Assembly (NCBI RefSeq): GCF_029910095.1
Contig: NZ_CP094526.1
Coordinates: 5,270,001 to 5,334,000, forward strand
Direction of reading: 5' to 3'
DNA: 64,000 bases
Source of the DNA: Bradyrhizobium sp. ISRA464
GTDB taxonomy: Bacteria > Pseudomonadota > Alphaproteobacteria > Rhizobiales > Xanthobacteraceae
The first letter of the stretch is position 1. Every line of letters begins with the position of its first letter. Made by a program: the position numbers and the translations under genes. Positions 16,997-25,046 of this stretch are shown here, piece by piece. The notes beneath the pieces were generated by a model. That model searched no databases. It saw only the letters and a program-made list of their open reading frames with translations, and was not told where the DNA came from.

Positions 16997-18115
16997 GTGG
17001 GTCATCATACCGAGGTCTTTGTCGGAATCGATACGTCAAAATCGCGCAATGCAATAGCCATTGCCGAAGGCGGCCGTGGCGGCGAGGTACGATATCTCGG
17101 GGAGTTTTCTGCCACGGAGGCAACGATCCGAAAGCTGGTGGCAAAGCTTGCAGCGAAATGCTGTCATCTGACATTTTGCTACGAAGCAGGGCCGACAGGA
17201 TATGGCCTCTACAGACTGCTCAAGAGCCTCGGCCATGACTGCCTGGTGGTGGCTCCCTCGCTCGTTCCGAAGAAGGCCGGCGATCGAGTGAAGACGAACC
17301 GGCGCGATGCGGTAAGCCTCGCCAAGCTGTTGCGCGCGGGCGAGCTCACCGCGGTGTGGGTGCCGGACGAGCGCCATGAGGCTATGCGCGATCTCTCGCG
17401 CGCCCGTCAGGCAGTAAAGAAGGACCTCCAGGGCAAGCGTCAACAGATCTCGTCATTGATGCTGCGGCTGGGACGCATCTATCCGGGCAAGACAACGTGG
17501 GGACCAGCCCACATGAGATGGCTGATGTCGCAGAAGCTCGAGCATCGCGAGCAGCGCATCGCATTCGAAGAGTTACTTGAGGGGATACGCCAGGAAAGTG
17601 AGCGGATGGAGCGTTTGGAGGATGCCATCCGCGAGGTGGTGGCCGAGTGGTCGCTTGCCGAGGTTGTCGCGGCCCTGCAGGCGATGCGGGGGATTGATCT
17701 CATTGCGGCTGTGGGGGTGCTGGCCGAGATCGGTGATCTCTCCCGCTTTCAAAATCCGCGCGAGCTGATGGGCTATCTGGGTCTGGTGCCCACGGAAAAC
17801 TCGACTGGTGACAAGGTCAAGCGAGGCGGCATCACCAAAGCCGGTAATGGGCGGGCGCGACGTATTCTTGTGGAGGCGGCCTGGAGCTATCGATATCCGC
17901 CGCGCGTGAGCCGAGACAAGCAGCCAAAGGTGGAGGCCGCACCGAGACGCGCGCGAGAGATTGCGTGGAAAGCGCAAACCAGATTGTGCGGACGCTTCCG
18001 CTCACTCGAGCGGAAGGGCAAGCGGCGAACCGTAATCGTCACGGCGATTGCCCGAGAGCTATCCGCCTTCATTTGGGCAATCAATCGCGAGCTCATGCCA
18101 CCTCGACAGGCGTAA
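16997..18115 (+). CDS. IS110-family transposase 1
   Basis: A 372-residue DEDD transposase. The N-terminal RuvC-like domain starts FVGIDTSKSRNAIAI (first Asp), with EAGPTGYG (Glu) and KTNRRDAVSLAKL (the DD pair). The C-terminal Tnp20 domain has GIDLIAAVGVLAEIGDLSRF and GYLGLVPTENSTGDKVKRGG, including the conserved Ser region. The GTG at 16997 was chosen because AAGGAGGG lies 6 bases upstream. The gene appears complete. Confidence 0.9.
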   Translation: MGHHTEVFVGIDTSKSRNAIAIAEGGRGGEVRYLGEFSATEATIRKLVAKLAAKCCHLTFCYEAGPTGYGLYRLLKSLGHDCLVVAPSLVPKKAGDRVKTNRRDAVSLAKLLRAGELTAVWVPDERHEAMRDLSRARQAVKKDLQGKRQQISSLMLRLGRIYPGKTTWGPAHMRWLMSQKLEHREQRIAFEELLEGIRQESERMERLEDAIREVVAEWSLAEVVAALQAMRGIDLIAAVGVLAEIGDLSRFQNPRELMGYLGLVPTENSTGDKVKRGGITKAGNGRARRILVEAAWSYRYPPRVSRDKQPKVEAAPRRAREIAWKAQTRLCGRFRSLERKGKRRTVIVTAIARELSAFIWAINRELMPPRQA

Positions 18116-18122
18116 CGTCGTT

Positions 18123-18182
18123 GGGGGCTGTGGACCGCTCGAGTCGTGAGGTGCGCTCGACCGGCCCACAGCCCCCTTTTGT
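18123..18182 (+). terminator. Hairpin with T-tract after IS110 transposase 1
   Basis: GGGGGCTGTGG (18123-18133) pairs perfectly with CCACAGCCCCC (18166-18176), followed by TTTTGTT. The 32-base apical region can fold further (GCTCGA / TCGA-type pairing). It may end transposase transcription or be part of the element's structured non-coding end. Confidence 0.7.
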
Positions 18183-18560
18183 TGCAATCAGGATCAGGGG
18201 TAGTCGCAGACATCAATCGTGCAGAGGTGAAGGTGGGACCACGGCAGGGGAAATCCTGAAACCCATTATGTGGCCGATCATCCGATCGACGCCCGACGCT
18301 AGACCAGGACAGCCCCAGACGAAAAAACGGAAATGCGGTATCCAACCCGCGCATCAGAGCCTGTTCACCGACGTCTTTGGGTCCCGCCTTCTCCTCTGCA
18401 CGATCCATCGGCGCAAGAACTTCACGATGAGTCCTCGTGGAGATGAGAAAACCGTGCGCTGTGTGCTTGACTGGGGACATCAGAATGGAATGGTCCGGCC
18501 GTGCTCCGGCCCCGCCAGTGCGAGAAGCTGGCAAGGGGCGCTCAGGTCAAGGAGCACGCC

Positions 18561-19616
18561 ATGTCTCGGAACCTCAACACAGCGGTCGCCGTGATCGGCA
18601 TCGATATCGGCAAGAACTCGTTCCACCTCGTAGGTCATGATCACCGCGGTGCCATCGTGCTGCGGCAGAAGTGGTCACGCAGCCAGGTGGAAAGACGGCT
18701 CGCCAACTTCCCGCCCTGCTTGATCGGGATGGAGGCTTGCGTCGGCGCGCATCACCTCAGTCGCAAGCTCCAAATGCTCGGCCACGACGCTCGCTTGATG
18801 CCGGCGAAAGACGTGCGCCCGTATTCGAAAGGACAGAAGAATGACTTCCGAGATGCGGAAGCCATCGCCGAGGCTGTCCAACGCCCGACCATGAAATTCG
18901 TCGCAACCAAGACAGCCGATCAGCTCGACCTTCAGGCGCTGCACCGCGTCCGCGATCGATTGGTCAGTCAGCGTACCGGCGTCATCAATCAGATCCGTGC
19001 GTTTCTGCTGGAGCGGGGCATCGCCGTACGCCAAGGCCTGCATTCCCTGCGATCCGAGTTGCCGGGTATCCTCGCGACGCGCACCGATGTGCTCTCGCCT
19101 CGCATGTTACGCATCATCGAGGATCTGGCGGGCGACTGGCGCCGGCTGGATGCGCGTATCGAGGGGCTGTCTAGCGAGATCGAAACGCTGGCTCGTCAAG
19201 ATAAGGCTTGCGAGCGACTGATGACAGTGCCCGGCATTGGACCGCTTATCTCGAGTGCAATGGTCGCCGCGATTGGCAGTGGAGACGTGTTCTCGAAAGG
19301 CCGCGACTTCGGCGCCTGGCTTGGACTGGTGCCGAAGCAGATATCGACCGGCGACCGCACGATCCTCGGCAAGATATCAAGGCGCGGCAATCGCTACCTA
19401 CGCGCGCTGTTCGTCCAAGCCGCATGGGTAGTGCTGGTCAGGGTGAAGTGCTGGGAGCGCTACGGCCTCAAATCTTGGATCGAAGCTGCCAAGAAGCGAT
19501 TGCATCACAACGTGCTGGCGATTGCGCTCGCCAACAAGCTCGCCCGGATCGCCTGGGCGGTTCTCAACAAAGGACGTGCCTTCGAGTGCGTCAAGGCTGA
19601 GGAGACGGCGTCCTGA
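18561..19616 (+). CDS. IS110-family transposase 2
   Basis: A 351-residue DEDD transposase, only distantly related to the one 0.5 kb upstream. It begins AVIGIDIGKNSFHLVGHD (first Asp), with GMEACVGAHH (Glu) and KNDFRDAEAIAEA (Asp pair). The C-terminal domain has VPGIGPLISSAMVAAIG and FGAWLGLVPKQISTGDR with the conserved Ser-Thr-Gly. The start has AAGGAG (18549-18554) upstream. It appears complete, and its close relatives fall in the IS1111 branch by motif appearance. Confidence 0.9.
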   Translation: MSRNLNTAVAVIGIDIGKNSFHLVGHDHRGAIVLRQKWSRSQVERRLANFPPCLIGMEACVGAHHLSRKLQMLGHDARLMPAKDVRPYSKGQKNDFRDAEAIAEAVQRPTMKFVATKTADQLDLQALHRVRDRLVSQRTGVINQIRAFLLERGIAVRQGLHSLRSELPGILATRTDVLSPRMLRIIEDLAGDWRRLDARIEGLSSEIETLARQDKACERLMTVPGIGPLISSAMVAAIGSGDVFSKGRDFGAWLGLVPKQISTGDRTILGKISRRGNRYLRALFVQAAWVVLVRVKCWERYGLKSWIEAAKKRLHHNVLAIALANKLARIAWAVLNKGRAFECVKAEETAS

Positions 19617-19641
19617 CCTGGCCGATCCTCGCGCCGTGCTC

Positions 19642-19715
19642 GGGGCCGTCAAGGCGCAGCCTGGCAGCGTAGAGCAAGACGTCAGGACAGCACGACGGCC
19701 GGCCTTGACGGCCCC
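19642..19715. repeat. Perfect 14-bp inverted repeat downstream of IS110 transposase 2
   Basis: GGGGCCGTCAAGGC (19642-19655) and GCCTTGACGGCCCC (19702-19715). Position and structure fit a non-coding RNA in the right end of an IS1111-type element. Confidence 0.7.
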
Positions 19716-19840
19716 TTGCGCGCGGCGCGTCTGCGCGCGCAGGCCGGGACGAAGGAACGACCGCCAGGCACGAACAAAGGAACAGCGCGAAGTGAGGAGC
19801 TATCGAGATGATGTAACCAACATCCCTTACCCGCCGAGGT

Positions 19841-20207
19841 CTGCGAGAGGATGCGACGACGATGGAAGATCGGTCTTCCCGGCGCATGCGAACACTGGTG
19901 ACCCGAATGGCCCGTTCGAGGCCTGTCCGCTAATCAGCTCGAATGCGTGCTGATATCCATGATGGCCCGGAGCACAGCACGCTCCAATCAGAGGCCGGAT
20001 ACATTGATGCAAGACCGCATCTGACAGGTTGCCGAAACCTCTTGCAACGCGCGGCCGGACCATACAAATGGGTCAAACTCGACAAAACTCACAGTGAGCA
20101 TAATACGTCGGCTTTCGGACGCATCGCGACCAAGCCGCCGTTTGACCAACGCTCATTGAAGCTGGCTCCCAAGCCATGATTCAAGCCCCGACCGAAGGGA
20201 CTGAATC
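19841..20207. other. Gene-free spacer right of IS110 element 2
   Basis: No supportable coding region. Sequence near 20140-20207 (GCTCATTGAAGCTGGCTCCC and the following bases) leads into an IS5-type ORF start and could be the left end of that remnant. Confidence 0.45.
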
Positions 20208-20275
20208 ATGCGCTACGAACTCTCCGACGAGGAAGGAGCCTGCTTGTATGCTGGAGCTTTACCGAGCGATTGAGC
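20140..20275 (+). mobile_element. IS5-family remnant
   Basis: An ATG at 20208 opens MRYELSDEE, the normal N terminus of IS5/IS427-type transposases. The frame then diverges immediately and stops after 21 codons. Only the left end and first codons of the element survive. Confidence 0.5.
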
Positions 20276-20440
20276 TCTATTTGGCGGCCATAAGGCCGAT
20301 ATTGGACTTGCGGATCAAACCAACCATATCCGTGCCGGGCCTCACGAATGAGCCAGTCTCGATAGAACCGAAACGTCAAGAACGCTCGCTGAGGTTCTCG
20401 AAGCATATTTCAAAAGATGGTTCACCCATCAATTGCACCT

Positions 20441-20480
20441 GAGATGATGGGCTTGCGGTTCTCGGTTCACTCCATCCTAC
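20441..20480. repeat. Degraded copy of the 8790-8875 inverted repeat
   Basis: GAGATGATGGGCTTGCGGTT...CACTCCATCCTACG resembles the right half of the repeat at 8837-8874. The left half is missing. Confidence 0.5.
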
Positions 20481-20833
20481 GGAGGCGTCGTCACGGCCTG
20501 GGTGTTGCGCATTCGACACGACGGGCAACTCAGCAAAATCCGTCAAGCATCCGCGGCAAAAATATTTCTGTTTATCGGAATTGCAAATCAGTGTAATAAT
20601 CCGCTCGTCTCACCCGATTGAGGGGCGCTTCGCGATCGTCACGGGTGTTGCGGTGAGATGCGGTGGACGCTGACTGCGCGACTGACGAGCGTGCATGAGG
20701 CGGACGGTGAAATCGTGTGGTCCTGACGCCCCAGTGGCTGGTGTCCTCTTGCAAGACGCCACGCGTCTTGCAAGGGCGGTGACAACAAAGCCCGGTCTCG
20801 CCGGGGAGAGCACGTATAATCCGTAAAACCATC

Positions 20834-20945
20834 GCGCAGGGAATGCCGGAGTGTCTCCCGCTGAACCTGTATGCTCGTGTGCGTTTCCTTATCCACTTTT
20901 GCACACGAGACCGCGGGTGCAGCGCGCACCCGGCATTCCCTGCGC
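20834..20945. repeat. Nested palindrome of dispersed-repeat type
   Basis: An outer perfect 16-bp inverted repeat GCGCAGGGAATGCCGG (20834-20849) / CCGGCATTCCCTGCGC (20930-20945) encloses an inner 9-bp one CTCGTGTGC (20874-20882) / GCACACGAG (20901-20909). It resembles a repeat family often found in Bradyrhizobium intergenic regions, where its frames are commonly mis-called as genes. Confidence 0.75.
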
Positions 20946-21146
20946 CCTCTTGCTTTGAGGGCGAATGATTTTGCAAGCCTCGGGCGAAACGTGCCGCGAG
21001 AACGTGGACTCGTATCTTGGGTGAGCGATGAATCAAACAGCTTCCAACTCAGAACAATTCGCAACAATCCGCTCCTGCAAGTGAGTTGCGATTGCGTGTT
21101 GCGAACGACACTTGATGTTCATGGGTGGGCTGTTAAACCGCCGCTC

Positions 21147-22523
21147 ATGAACGCACTCAGCACCAAGACATCAGTCGCCGCGATCTCGGTTCTCGCCAGC
21201 GGCGGCATGGCCGCGGCGAAATTCGTGGTCGGCGTCGCGATCGGATCGCTCGCGCTGATCTCCGAGGCGCTGCACTCTACGATCGACCTGGTGGCGACCA
21301 TCATCACCTGGGCGGTAGTGCGGGTGTCGGACCAGCCGGCGGATGCCGAGCATCATTACGGGCACGGCAAGTTCGAGAGCGTCTCGGCGCTCGGCATCAT
21401 CGCCCTGCTCTATGTGCTGGCCGGCGGCATCCTGGTTCAGGCCTACAGCCACCTGCGGGAGGGGGCGCCGCCGCCCACCATATCAGCCATTCCATTCGTC
21501 GTCCTCGTGCTCGACATCCTCGTGAACCTGTGGCGGGCCCGCGCGCTGCACCGGGCGGCGCGCGACACCAAGAGCCAGGCGCTTGCCGCCGACGCGCTGC
21601 ATTTCGCTTCCGACGTGATGGGCTCGACGGCCGTCATTGTCGGCCTGGTGCTGGCGGGGCTCGGCTACTGGTGGGGCGATGCAGCCGCCGCGATCGCGGT
21701 CGCGGTCATGATCGCCCTGCTGGGCCTCCGGATGGCGCGCAAGACGGTCGAGACCCTGCTCGACCGCGCGCCCGAAGGTGCGCTGGAGCAGGCCACCGCC
21801 GCGATCAAGGCGGTGCCCGGCGTCGTCGACGTCGACCGGCTGCGCGTCCGCATGGTCGGCGCGACCCATTTCATCGATGCAATTGCCAAGGTGCCGCGCA
21901 CCTATCCGATCGACCGCGTCGAGGAGATCAAGCGCAGAGCGCAGGAAGCGGTGACCAGGACGTTCGGCGACGCCGACCTGACCTTCACCGCGGTCCCGGT
22001 CGCACGCAACAATGAGAGCGTGCGCGAGCGCATCATGGTGATCGCGCGCAATTCCGGGCTCGCCATCCACCACGTCACCGTTCACGATCTCGGCGGCAAG
22101 CTGATCGTCGGCATCGACCTCGAGGTCGACGGCGAGATGGAACTGACCGCGGCGCACGCGATCGCCCACGACCTCGAGCGCGCGATCCGCGAGGACTTCG
22201 GCGAGGACGTCGAGGTCGACACCCATATCGAGCCGCTGCAACCGGAACTGCCGTGGGGCACCGACGCCGCCGCCGATCGCGTCGAGACCATCAAGGCCGC
22301 GCTGACCCGCTTCGCCGCCAACGGCGGCACGATCCATGACATCCACAATGTGCGGGTCCGCGACACCGACGCCGGCGAGATCGTCAACTTCCACTGCCGG
22401 GCCGCTCCCTCGATGAGCGTGATCAAGGTGCACGACAGCGTCGACGAGATCGAGCGCGCGCTGCGCCGCGCGTTCCCGACCATCAAGCGCGTGATCAGTC
22501 ATGCCGAGCCACCGCGCGAGTAG
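21147..22523 (+). CDS. Cation diffusion facilitator family exporter
   Basis: A 458-residue inner-membrane metal:proton antiporter. Six transmembrane segments fill residues 10-210. The two metal-site motifs are ALHSTIDL (HxxxD, helix 2) and ALHFASDVMG (HxxxD, helix 5). After the membrane domain come about 250 residues, much longer than the roughly 90-residue ZT-dimer domain of typical members. At least two further ferredoxin-like segments seem present (for example VTVHDLGGKLIVGIDLEVDG and a last IHDIHNVRVRDTDAGEIVNF unit). The ATG at 21147 starts the conserved N terminus; upstream sequence is a repeat. Likely substrates are Zn, Fe, Mn or Co. Confidence 0.9.
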   Translation: MNALSTKTSVAAISVLASGGMAAAKFVVGVAIGSLALISEALHSTIDLVATIITWAVVRVSDQPADAEHHYGHGKFESVSALGIIALLYVLAGGILVQAYSHLREGAPPPTISAIPFVVLVLDILVNLWRARALHRAARDTKSQALAADALHFASDVMGSTAVIVGLVLAGLGYWWGDAAAAIAVAVMIALLGLRMARKTVETLLDRAPEGALEQATAAIKAVPGVVDVDRLRVRMVGATHFIDAIAKVPRTYPIDRVEEIKRRAQEAVTRTFGDADLTFTAVPVARNNESVRERIMVIARNSGLAIHHVTVHDLGGKLIVGIDLEVDGEMELTAAHAIAHDLERAIREDFGEDVEVDTHIEPLQPELPWGTDAAADRVETIKAALTRFAANGGTIHDIHNVRVRDTDAGEIVNFHCRAAPSMSVIKVHDSVDEIERALRRAFPTIKRVISHAEPPRE

Positions 22524-22596
22524 TTCTACGGACCCGTTCCCGTTTCGGACTCGTTTTCCGGCCGCCGATTCTCTCTTGGACAAGAATTATTTCGCA

Positions 22597-22611
22597 TTAA
22601 CGAATCGTTGA
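22597..22611. promoter_or_regulatory. CtrA-like half-matching site
   Basis: TTAA-CGAATCG-TTGA, one mismatch from the TTAA-N7-TTAA consensus of the alphaproteobacterial cell-cycle regulator CtrA. It lies 106 bp before the sensor kinase gene. Weak evidence on its own. Confidence 0.25.
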
Positions 22612-22716
22612 CTCTCGACAGCTCCGAAAAACTGGATTCAAATCATCTTGATTCGGATGCGACGTGGGGTGCATTCCGAACCGGGTAAAAACCAGCTTAG
22701 CGTGGGGGTCTAGGGC

Positions 22717-25038
22717 ATGGCGCGCGCGCATGCAGCGAACGCGTGCGTCCAATCCGATTCGATCAAGGGATTGGCGCAGTCGATCGCGAAACCGGCGTAT
22801 CTCAGGCTTCTGACGGCCGAGCCTGCACTGCGCCGCGCTGTCCCGACTCTCATCATCGCCTTCCTGATCACCATCTGCCTCGGCGCCTTCGTCCAGGTGA
22901 TCGACCAGAACCGCCAGAAGCGCGGGGCGATGAAGCGTGATCTCGCCGCGCTCTCCGACATCCTGGCCGAACGTCTCGACCGCCTGACCTCGGTGCGTCG
23001 CGACCGGCTGAACAACATCGAGCGTCTGCAGGAACTGCTGCCCGACCTGATCCCGTCCTGGGGCATCGCGCTCGGCCGCCACGTCATCATCACCAGCGCG
23101 GATCACCGCGTGCTGGCGCGCGTGCCGATCGAGGGCCTTGGCGAGAGCGACCGCATCCTCGACGTCATCTCCACCGCGCAATTGCTGGTCGCGCCCGGCC
23201 AGCAGGGCGTGGTCAACGACATGACGCTGCCCAACGGCAGCGGCGCACTGGCGATCTCGCGGCTCGTCAAGTCACTGCCGGGCCAGATCGTGGTCATCCA
23301 GGAAATGAACGAACCGATCTGGGGATCGGACGCGGCGCTCTCCGTGACGCTGTCGGCGACCACGAGCTTCGTGGTGCTGATCCTGGGCTTCGCCTTCCAC
23401 TGGCAGTCGACGCGGGCCCGCGAGGGCGACCTGATCAACGACGCCGTGCGCGGCCGGATCGATACCGCGCTCAATCGCGGCCGCTGCGGGCTGTGGGATT
23501 GGGATCTGTCGCGGGGCAGGATCTTCTGGTCGCAGTCGATGTTCACCCTGCTCGGGCTCGACTCTCGCAACGACCTGCTCACCTTCGGCGAGGTCAACGC
23601 GCTGGTGAAATCCGACGACATCAACCTGTTCGACATCGCCGACCAGCTGATCTCGGGCAAGATCGACCATATCGACCAGAGCTTCCGCATGCAGCATGTC
23701 GGCGGTCACTGGATCTGGCTGCGCGTGCGCTGCGAGCTCAGCCACGCCGCCGCCGACGGCGGCCTGCATCTGATCGGCATCGCCGTCGACATCACCGAGC
23801 AGAAGAGCCTCGCCGAGAAGAGCGTCGAAGCCGACCTGAGGCTGCGCGATGCGATCGAGACCATCTCGGAAGCCTTCGTGCTGTGGGACGCCGACGACCG
23901 CCTGGTGCTCTGCAACTCGCATTTCCAGCGGCTGCACAAGCTGCCGGACTCCGCCGTCATCCCCGGCACCTCCTACGAGACGGTGATCGAGGTCGGCAGC
24001 ATGCCGGAGGTTCGCAGCCGCCTGCACGAGAGCGGCACGCCGGCGCCCGGCGCGCGCACCTTCGAGGCTCAACTCGACGACGGCAGCTGGCTGCATATCA
24101 GCGAGCGGCGCACCAAGGACGGCGGCTACGTCTCGGTCGGCACCGACATCACCCGCATCAAGGCGCACGAGCAGAAGCTGGTGGACAACGATCTGCGCCT
24201 GCGCGCCACCGTGGCCGACCTCAAGCGCTCGCAGTCCGAGTTGGAACGGCAGGCCGTCGAGCTCGCCGACCTCGCCGAAAAGTACTCGCAGGAAAAGACC
24301 CGCGCCGAGGACGCCAATGCCGCGAAGTCGAAATTCCTGGCCAATATGAGCCACGAGCTGCGCACACCGCTCAACGCCATCATCGGCTTCTCCGAGATCA
24401 TGGGCAGCGGGCTGTTCGGCGCGCTCGGCTCGGACAAGTATCAGGAATATTGCCACGACATCCTGACATCGGGGAAATACCTGCTCGAAGTCATCAACGA
24501 CATCCTCGACATGTCGAAGATCGAGGCCGGCCGCATGAAGTTCGACATGGAGCCGCTCGACATCTCCGGCATTCTCGCGGAGTCCCTGCGGGTCGTCTCC
24601 GGCCGTGCCGAGGATAAGGGGCTGTCCCTGGAATCGAACATCGAAAGCACGATCTCGGTGGTCGCCGACCGCCGCGCGGTCAAGCAGATCATCGTCAACC
24701 TGCTCTCCAATGCGGTGAAGTTCACGCCCGACAACGGCCGCGTGCTGGTGCGCGGCCAGATGCTGAACGACTCGATCGTGCTCTTGATCGCCGACAGCGG
24801 CATCGGGATTGCACCGGAATCGCTGCGGCGGCTCGGCAAGCCGTTCGAGCAGGTCGAGAGCCAGCTCACCAAGAGCTATCAGGGCTCCGGCCTCGGCCTT
24901 GCGATCGCACGCTCGCTCACCAACCTGCACGGCGGCTCGATGCGGCTGCGCTCCAAGCTCGGCGTCGGCACCGTAGTCCGCGTCACGCTGCCCCGTGACC
25001 CGCGCAGGCTGCAGGCGAAGCTGCCGGAAGCGGCGTAG
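22717..25038 (+). CDS. PAS-domain sensor histidine kinase
   Basis: A 773-residue membrane kinase without a receiver domain. TM1 lies at about residues 43-62 and TM2 at about 210-230, enclosing a periplasmic sensor segment. Two PAS regions follow (about 245-370, ending GIAVDITEQK, and about 385-485, ending SVGTDITRIK), then a coiled coil and the HisKA domain with phospho-acceptor His546 (FLANMSHELRTPLNAIIGFSE). The HATPase domain shows NLLSNAVKF (N box), ADSGIGIA (G1) and GSGLGLAIARSL (G2). It is transcribed alone. No response regulator is adjacent, so it is an orphan. Confidence 0.9.
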   Translation: MARAHAANACVQSDSIKGLAQSIAKPAYLRLLTAEPALRRAVPTLIIAFLITICLGAFVQVIDQNRQKRGAMKRDLAALSDILAERLDRLTSVRRDRLNNIERLQELLPDLIPSWGIALGRHVIITSADHRVLARVPIEGLGESDRILDVISTAQLLVAPGQQGVVNDMTLPNGSGALAISRLVKSLPGQIVVIQEMNEPIWGSDAALSVTLSATTSFVVLILGFAFHWQSTRAREGDLINDAVRGRIDTALNRGRCGLWDWDLSRGRIFWSQSMFTLLGLDSRNDLLTFGEVNALVKSDDINLFDIADQLISGKIDHIDQSFRMQHVGGHWIWLRVRCELSHAAADGGLHLIGIAVDITEQKSLAEKSVEADLRLRDAIETISEAFVLWDADDRLVLCNSHFQRLHKLPDSAVIPGTSYETVIEVGSMPEVRSRLHESGTPAPGARTFEAQLDDGSWLHISERRTKDGGYVSVGTDITRIKAHEQKLVDNDLRLRATVADLKRSQSELERQAVELADLAEKYSQEKTRAEDANAAKSKFLANMSHELRTPLNAIIGFSEIMGSGLFGALGSDKYQEYCHDILTSGKYLLEVINDILDMSKIEAGRMKFDMEPLDISGILAESLRVVSGRAEDKGLSLESNIESTISVVADRRAVKQIIVNLLSNAVKFTPDNGRVLVRGQMLNDSIVLLIADSGIGIAPESLRRLGKPFEQVESQLTKSYQGSGLGLAIARSLTNLHGGSMRLRSKLGVGTVVRVTLPRDPRRLQAKLPEAA

Positions 25039-25046
25039 ACTCCAGG

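Larger units (their letters stand above)
16860..18483. mobile_element. IS110-family element 1 (boundaries approximate)
   Basis: Built around the transposase gene at 16997-18115. The 3' side holds a strong hairpin (18123-18176) and a 300-base stretch without genes. The element has no clear terminal inverted repeats, as expected for IS110. It abuts a second, unrelated IS110-family element at about 18484. Confidence 0.65.
18484..19840. mobile_element. IS110-family (IS1111-like) element 2 (boundaries approximate)
   Basis: Built around the transposase gene at 18561-19616. The non-coding 3' part contains a perfect 14-bp inverted repeat spaced by 46 bases (19642-19655 / 19702-19715). The right edge is placed near the end of this structured stretch and is uncertain. 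Confidence 0.6.

Noticed and set aside
20871..21146. N-terminal extension of the CDF exporter
   Set aside because: The in-frame extension runs through the dispersed palindromic repeat; the conserved protein starts at 21147.
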